A stretch of DNA of 64,000 bases from Luzula sylvatica (Eukaryota; Streptophyta; Magnoliopsida; Poales; Juncaceae), in contig OX326958.1 of the NCBI GenBank assembly GCA_946800325.1, forward strand, positions 27,878,914-27,942,913, given 5' to 3'. Below are positions 60,888 through 64,000 of this stretch, piece after piece. The position numbers and the translations under genes are program-made. The notes under the pieces are model-generated. The model had not been told where the DNA came from and did not search any database. It was given only the letters and a program-made list of their open reading frames with translations. How positions within the stretch are numbered: position 1 is the first letter of the stretch; each line of letters begins with the position of its first letter.

Positions 60888-61602
60888 TTGATCTACAACC
60901 TATGGTACCAAAATACACCCTCCATCAACGTTCCAAACTTGATCATCAAGCATATGGAGTACTCGTTGCGAGTCGGCACCTCCTCTCTTCCCTATGGACA
61001 CATTATTACACTCGCATGTTTCAAATCCGGGATTATTATACCGGAATCGGATTGGCCATTCGGGAAACTCACAACCGAAAATATTTTGGTTCCCGAACGC
61101 CTCGAAGTGTTCGGACTAAGTCGAAAGAGCAATCGAGGACTCTCGGAACACTATTCTCGAAACAACCGAGCCGGTCCCTATTTCTTTCCCGAAATCCCCT
61201 CCGCATGGGTTCCATTTGACCCTCCGGCGCAAGAGACCAACAATCCTCCGGAACCCTCCCGCGGGTCCAAACGGCGTGCTCTCAATGATGGCTCGAGCTC
61301 ATCCACTCAACCGTCTTTCACTCTTGAGGACATACAAGCACTTCTCGCGGCCCAAAACCCTCGAACTAAACACTAGCACCGAATCAAGACGCAATGAGAT
61401 CCTCGCTGACAATCGCGTGACCCGCGATACCGTTCTTGCGGCCCGCGACGAGGTTTTGGTTGATAACGCTCTCACCCGAAGTCATGCGGTTCAACTCCGT
61501 GCGGAACTATATGACTATGTCGATACCAAATTCGAGGCAATGAACCTTCGCTTCAAATCCGACAACAATCCCGATGACGAAGACTCAACCGGAGACGATT
61601 AG
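60888..61602 (+). CDS. Accessory retroelement protein resembling the 'putative plant transposon protein' domain
   Basis: Frame 60888-61376 encodes INVPNLIIKHMEYSLRV, LPYGHIITLACFKSGIIIP and a proline-rich tail with a basic GSKRRAL segment. The N-terminal block resembles the putative plant transposon protein domain found in many plant retroelement accessory ORFs (assignment by eye). The frame then stops (TAG 61374-61376), while an overlapping frame (61216-61602) continues with a charged helix (RRNEILADNRVTRDTVLAAR) and an acidic end (DDEDSTGDD). The C-terminal half therefore probably belonged to the same protein before a 1-nt shift, or is reached by frameshifting. Likely upstream start unclear: a related frame opens at 60815. 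Function unknown; no enzyme motif. Confidence 0.55.
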
Positions 61603-62087
61603 AGATGCGTGTGTCAAACTAGCTCATTAGAGCCTATAATATTTTCAAAATTTTACTAGCTATTTGCATTGTCATGTTTGTTTTCGAAACTCGTGTTTAT
61701 TTGTGTTATTTCGAGTATGTGTATCCATCGCATGTGTCTATGTATGAACTTGAAATTGTTTTACGAAAAAGTTGATTTGGTTATGCAAATGAGTATTATA
61801 TTTTTAGTTAACATTTTCATTAGTAAAATTCAAACAATATATCACATACAACTCTCAAAAATCATTCATAATTTAAAGAGTGATTGTTTTTACATGCTCA
61901 TACATTCATAAAATTCATTTATTGAGGGGGAGCTCGTATTTAGGGGGAGCCTTCCCTCTCGGGAGTCTCATTGACCCTTTTGATCACTTTCAAAATGGGG
62001 GAGAAAACAATCAAACGGAAAGTTCTCGATGAAAGGTCGAAACTCTCCAATTCGACGGTGTTTTGAAATTAATCAAAAGGGGGAGTT
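61603..62087 (+). other. Non-coding 3' part of the element with polypurine tracts
   Basis: Three GGGGGAG-type purine tracts (61924, 61942, 62079). The last, AAAAGGGGGAGTT, directly abuts the 3' LTR and is the functional-looking polypurine tract for plus-strand priming. The frame 61669-61911 has no domain. Confidence 0.6.
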
Positions 62088-63341
62088 TGTTGGTTCAAAT
62101 TTCCTAATGGTTTGATTATTTCAAAACACTGTCATTACTAACGTTTACATCAAGAAAATGTGTAGGATAACGCAGGTACGGTTAGAAGATGATGAAGAGC
62201 TTCGAAGTCACAAGAAGCACAACAAGAGAAGATTAGAAGGAAGGCCCTTGAAGCATATCAAGAATCAAGATGTCGAAGCCTTCCGTGAGTGGGATGCACC
62301 ACAAATAAACCATAGGTAGAAACCTAGTAGATCTCAAGTAAAATCATGTTCAAAATAACAAAAAGTTCAATCAAGCATGAAGTGCGTTCTGAACGAACTC
62401 AAAGTCCGTTCAGAACGGACTTGCCACATATCAAAACATTATCTCTTGATAAGAACCAAAACTGTCACAGGATTGTGTGCGTTCGTACGAACAAACATGT
62501 CCGTTCGAACGGACATTTAGAATCCGTTCACCCACCATTTAAGTGCGTTGAACGGACAATCATTTCTGTGAACACAAAATGCAATGTATAATTGAGTCCG
62601 TTATGAACGGACATTGTCCGTTCGAACGGACCCACAAATGTACTTGCACGTTATTTTGAAACGGCTAGTACAAACTGCAAGTGCGTTCGGAACGAACATT
62701 GTGCGTTCGAACTCACTGGCAGTTTTCTGAAGGACTTCTATAGAGAGTATAAATAGAATCCTTCTAGGGCTTCTCTCTCTCACTTCTTCACTTTCAAACT
62801 TTCAAAACCAAAAGAGAGAAACCCTAAGCTTTGATTATCCATATCCATTGATAGCTTGAGAAACCCTCTTTAGATCATTGATCTACTTTTGAAATCCTCC
62901 ACTAATCGTATCCCACTCTCGTGACCGATCACGTTGTAGCTCGATTAGTGAAAATTTGTAATAGGCTATTGCAACAAATTGTAAAGAGCCTAAGCTATAG
63001 ATCGATAGAAAGCGTGTAAATCGATCTAGGCAACACCTTGTAATCGAGTGAGTTGGAAGTCAATCGAAAGCCAAAAAGAGGCATAAGGCATTCCCGGAGA
63101 CGTAGGTACTCGCAAATAATTGAGTCGGTCAATTAAGCGAGTAAAGGGTGAGTTAAAGCTACATAGCAACCACCTACCGAACTTCGTAAACAAACATCTT
63201 GTGTTCAAGTGTTAGTACGGTATCATCTTTATCATCTAAATTATTATTAATTCCGCACCGTAAATTAGGTTATCATCTAAAGTAAGTGTACGTTAGATTA
63301 CCAAATTTACCCCCCCCCCTCTAGGTTAGAATTAACCAACA
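62088..63341 (+). repeat. 3' LTR
   Basis: Direct copy of 57211-58464. The U3 palindrome array is at about 62382-62716, with one site weakened (CGAACTCAC instead of CGAACGCAC), and the TATA box is at 62748-62754. The C-run before the end is 3 bp longer than in the 5' LTR, balanced by a 3-bp loss near 62671. Confidence 0.92.
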
Positions 63342-63370
63342 ATTGGTATCAGAGCAAAATACTAACCGTC
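63342..63370 (+). mobile_element. Second primer site and internal start after the 3' LTR
   Basis: The 29 bases after the 3' LTR are identical to the 29 bases after the 5' LTR (including TGGTATCAGAGC) and then diverge. The 3' LTR is therefore followed by the beginning of another internal region. Confidence 0.88.
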
Positions 63371-63636
63371 ACAAAATACATGTATATCCAATATACACCC
63401 TTTCACACAGAAAACTGCATGAACCTGTTCAGTATTCTGTCCATACGAAATTGGTAAGTTCTTCTGACAGAAAATCAACCTACACTAAAGTTGTAGATAA
63501 TCTTAGTATCTACCCAACCCAATTTGGACTGGCCAAATTGGAATTCGTATGCAAAAGTTATGACAGTTTTACTAACTGTATGTCATACTGTTGCACCATT
63601 TCGGTATTACATTGAAACGACACTGATACTTCGATC
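63371..63636 (+). repeat. Retroelement-derived repeat R, copy 2
   Basis: Plus-strand copy of the repeat found in reverse at 29990-30525. It begins ACAAAATACATG..., equivalent to about 30525 of copy 1, and is interrupted at 63636 by a hAT element. Confidence 0.65.
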
Positions 63637-64000
63637 CAATGTTTTAAATTGCGATATTGCGGTCCATTGCGGTCGGAGATTTTTTGCAGCGGATTGCGTT
63701 TGCGGGCGCAATTGCGGCGCAATGACCATATTGCGGACATTCGTTGCGATATTAATTATGTAATAATAATAGCTTGTTTAAATATATTTTTCACAATATT
63801 TTTTGTCACCATTAATATCGTAAAATTTTCTTTATAATTTTCTACAAAAAAGAATAAAAATGTACAAAAAAAAAGTTGATCATAAAATTTTCATTAATAT
63901 GACAATTATACGAGACTTTGGATTTTGATTTTGTTAATAATTTTTCGTCGACATCCTAAACATATCAAAATAATATAACTCAAATTTTAAATCGGAACAT
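63637..64000. mobile_element. hAT element with TTGCGG-rich ends, copy 2, cut by the window edge
   Basis: Begins CAATGTTTTAAATTGCG and matches the reverse complement of 32529 downward (GCGGTCCATTGCGG, TTTTTTGCAGCGGATTGCG, GGCGCAATGACC). The expected 8-bp target copy would be CTTCGATC (63629-63636). The other end lies outside the window. Confidence 0.8.

Larger units (their letters stand above)
57211..63341 (+). mobile_element. Young LTR retrotransposon with gag and an extra ORF but no pol
   Basis: Two direct LTRs of 1254 bp each (57211-58464 and 62088-63341) start TGTTGG and end CCAACA. A primer site TGGTATCAGAGC (58467-58478) follows the first, and a polypurine tract (AAAAGGGGGAGTT) precedes the second. 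By eye the LTRs differ by 14 substitutions and two 3-bp indels, about 99% identical. The interior has a gag-like ORF (58541-59707), a palindrome array (60269-60760) and a second coding region (60888-61602). No protease, integrase, RT or RNase H is present, so it must be mobilised in trans. No 5-bp target duplication flanks the unit. Confidence 0.9.

Overview
This 64 kb window looks like nuclear DNA of a eudicot plant, possibly an asterid. The genes have short GT-AG introns and AT-rich introns and spacers. They belong to plant families: FAR1-related sequence, DUF620, clade-D-like PP2C, plastid GGPP synthase and the COMPASS subunit RBL. The spacers hold LTR retroelements with the tRNA-Met-type primer site TGGTATCAGAGC, a LINE, hAT, CACTA and Harbinger-type DNA elements, MITEs and Helitron ends. 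I see no CRISPR array, operon, rRNA gene or convincing tRNA gene.

Gene islands: a 5'-cut FAR1-related pseudogene (1-1246, +); a syntaxin-6-like N-domain protein with a C-terminal anchor (4301-5673, +); a RING-H2 protein (8514-9330, +); a PP2C phosphatase (16411-17945, +); an intronless ARM/TPR protein (25574-27304, +); an intronless plastid-type GGPP synthase (36278-37303, +); a DUF620 protein (43637-45272, -); and an RBBP5-like WD40 protein, RBL (50012-52231, -). The exon models were built by hand from splice sites and keep frame throughout. The genes have unrelated roles: membrane traffic, ubiquitination, dephosphorylation, isoprenoid supply and chromatin methylation. Nothing suggests a gene cluster.

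Mobile DNA fills most of the rest. Nested events can be read from target-site duplications: a solo LTR inside a LINE reverse transcriptase (21418-22023), an Ac-like hAT derivative inside a retroelement gag (53669-55076), and a young LTR element with about 99% identical LTRs (57211-63341) inside an older element. Other structures are a 1.37 kb fold-back element built of 72-bp modules (14675-16047), two copies of a hAT element with TTGCGG-rich ends (31699-32529, and 63637 to the right edge), and Helitron-type ends with an 18-bp GC palindrome (7344, 38158, 39206) or hairpin (41946).

The most unusual signal is a set of arrays of short palindromes of the form CCGTT-(0-4 nt)-AACGG, mostly paired with 18-22 bp start-to-start spacing. 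They occur just upstream of the TATA box in both LTRs of the young element, again inside that element, and in a neighbouring, different retroelement fragment. They look like paired MYB-type (YAACGG) sites on one face of the helix, but this is inference.
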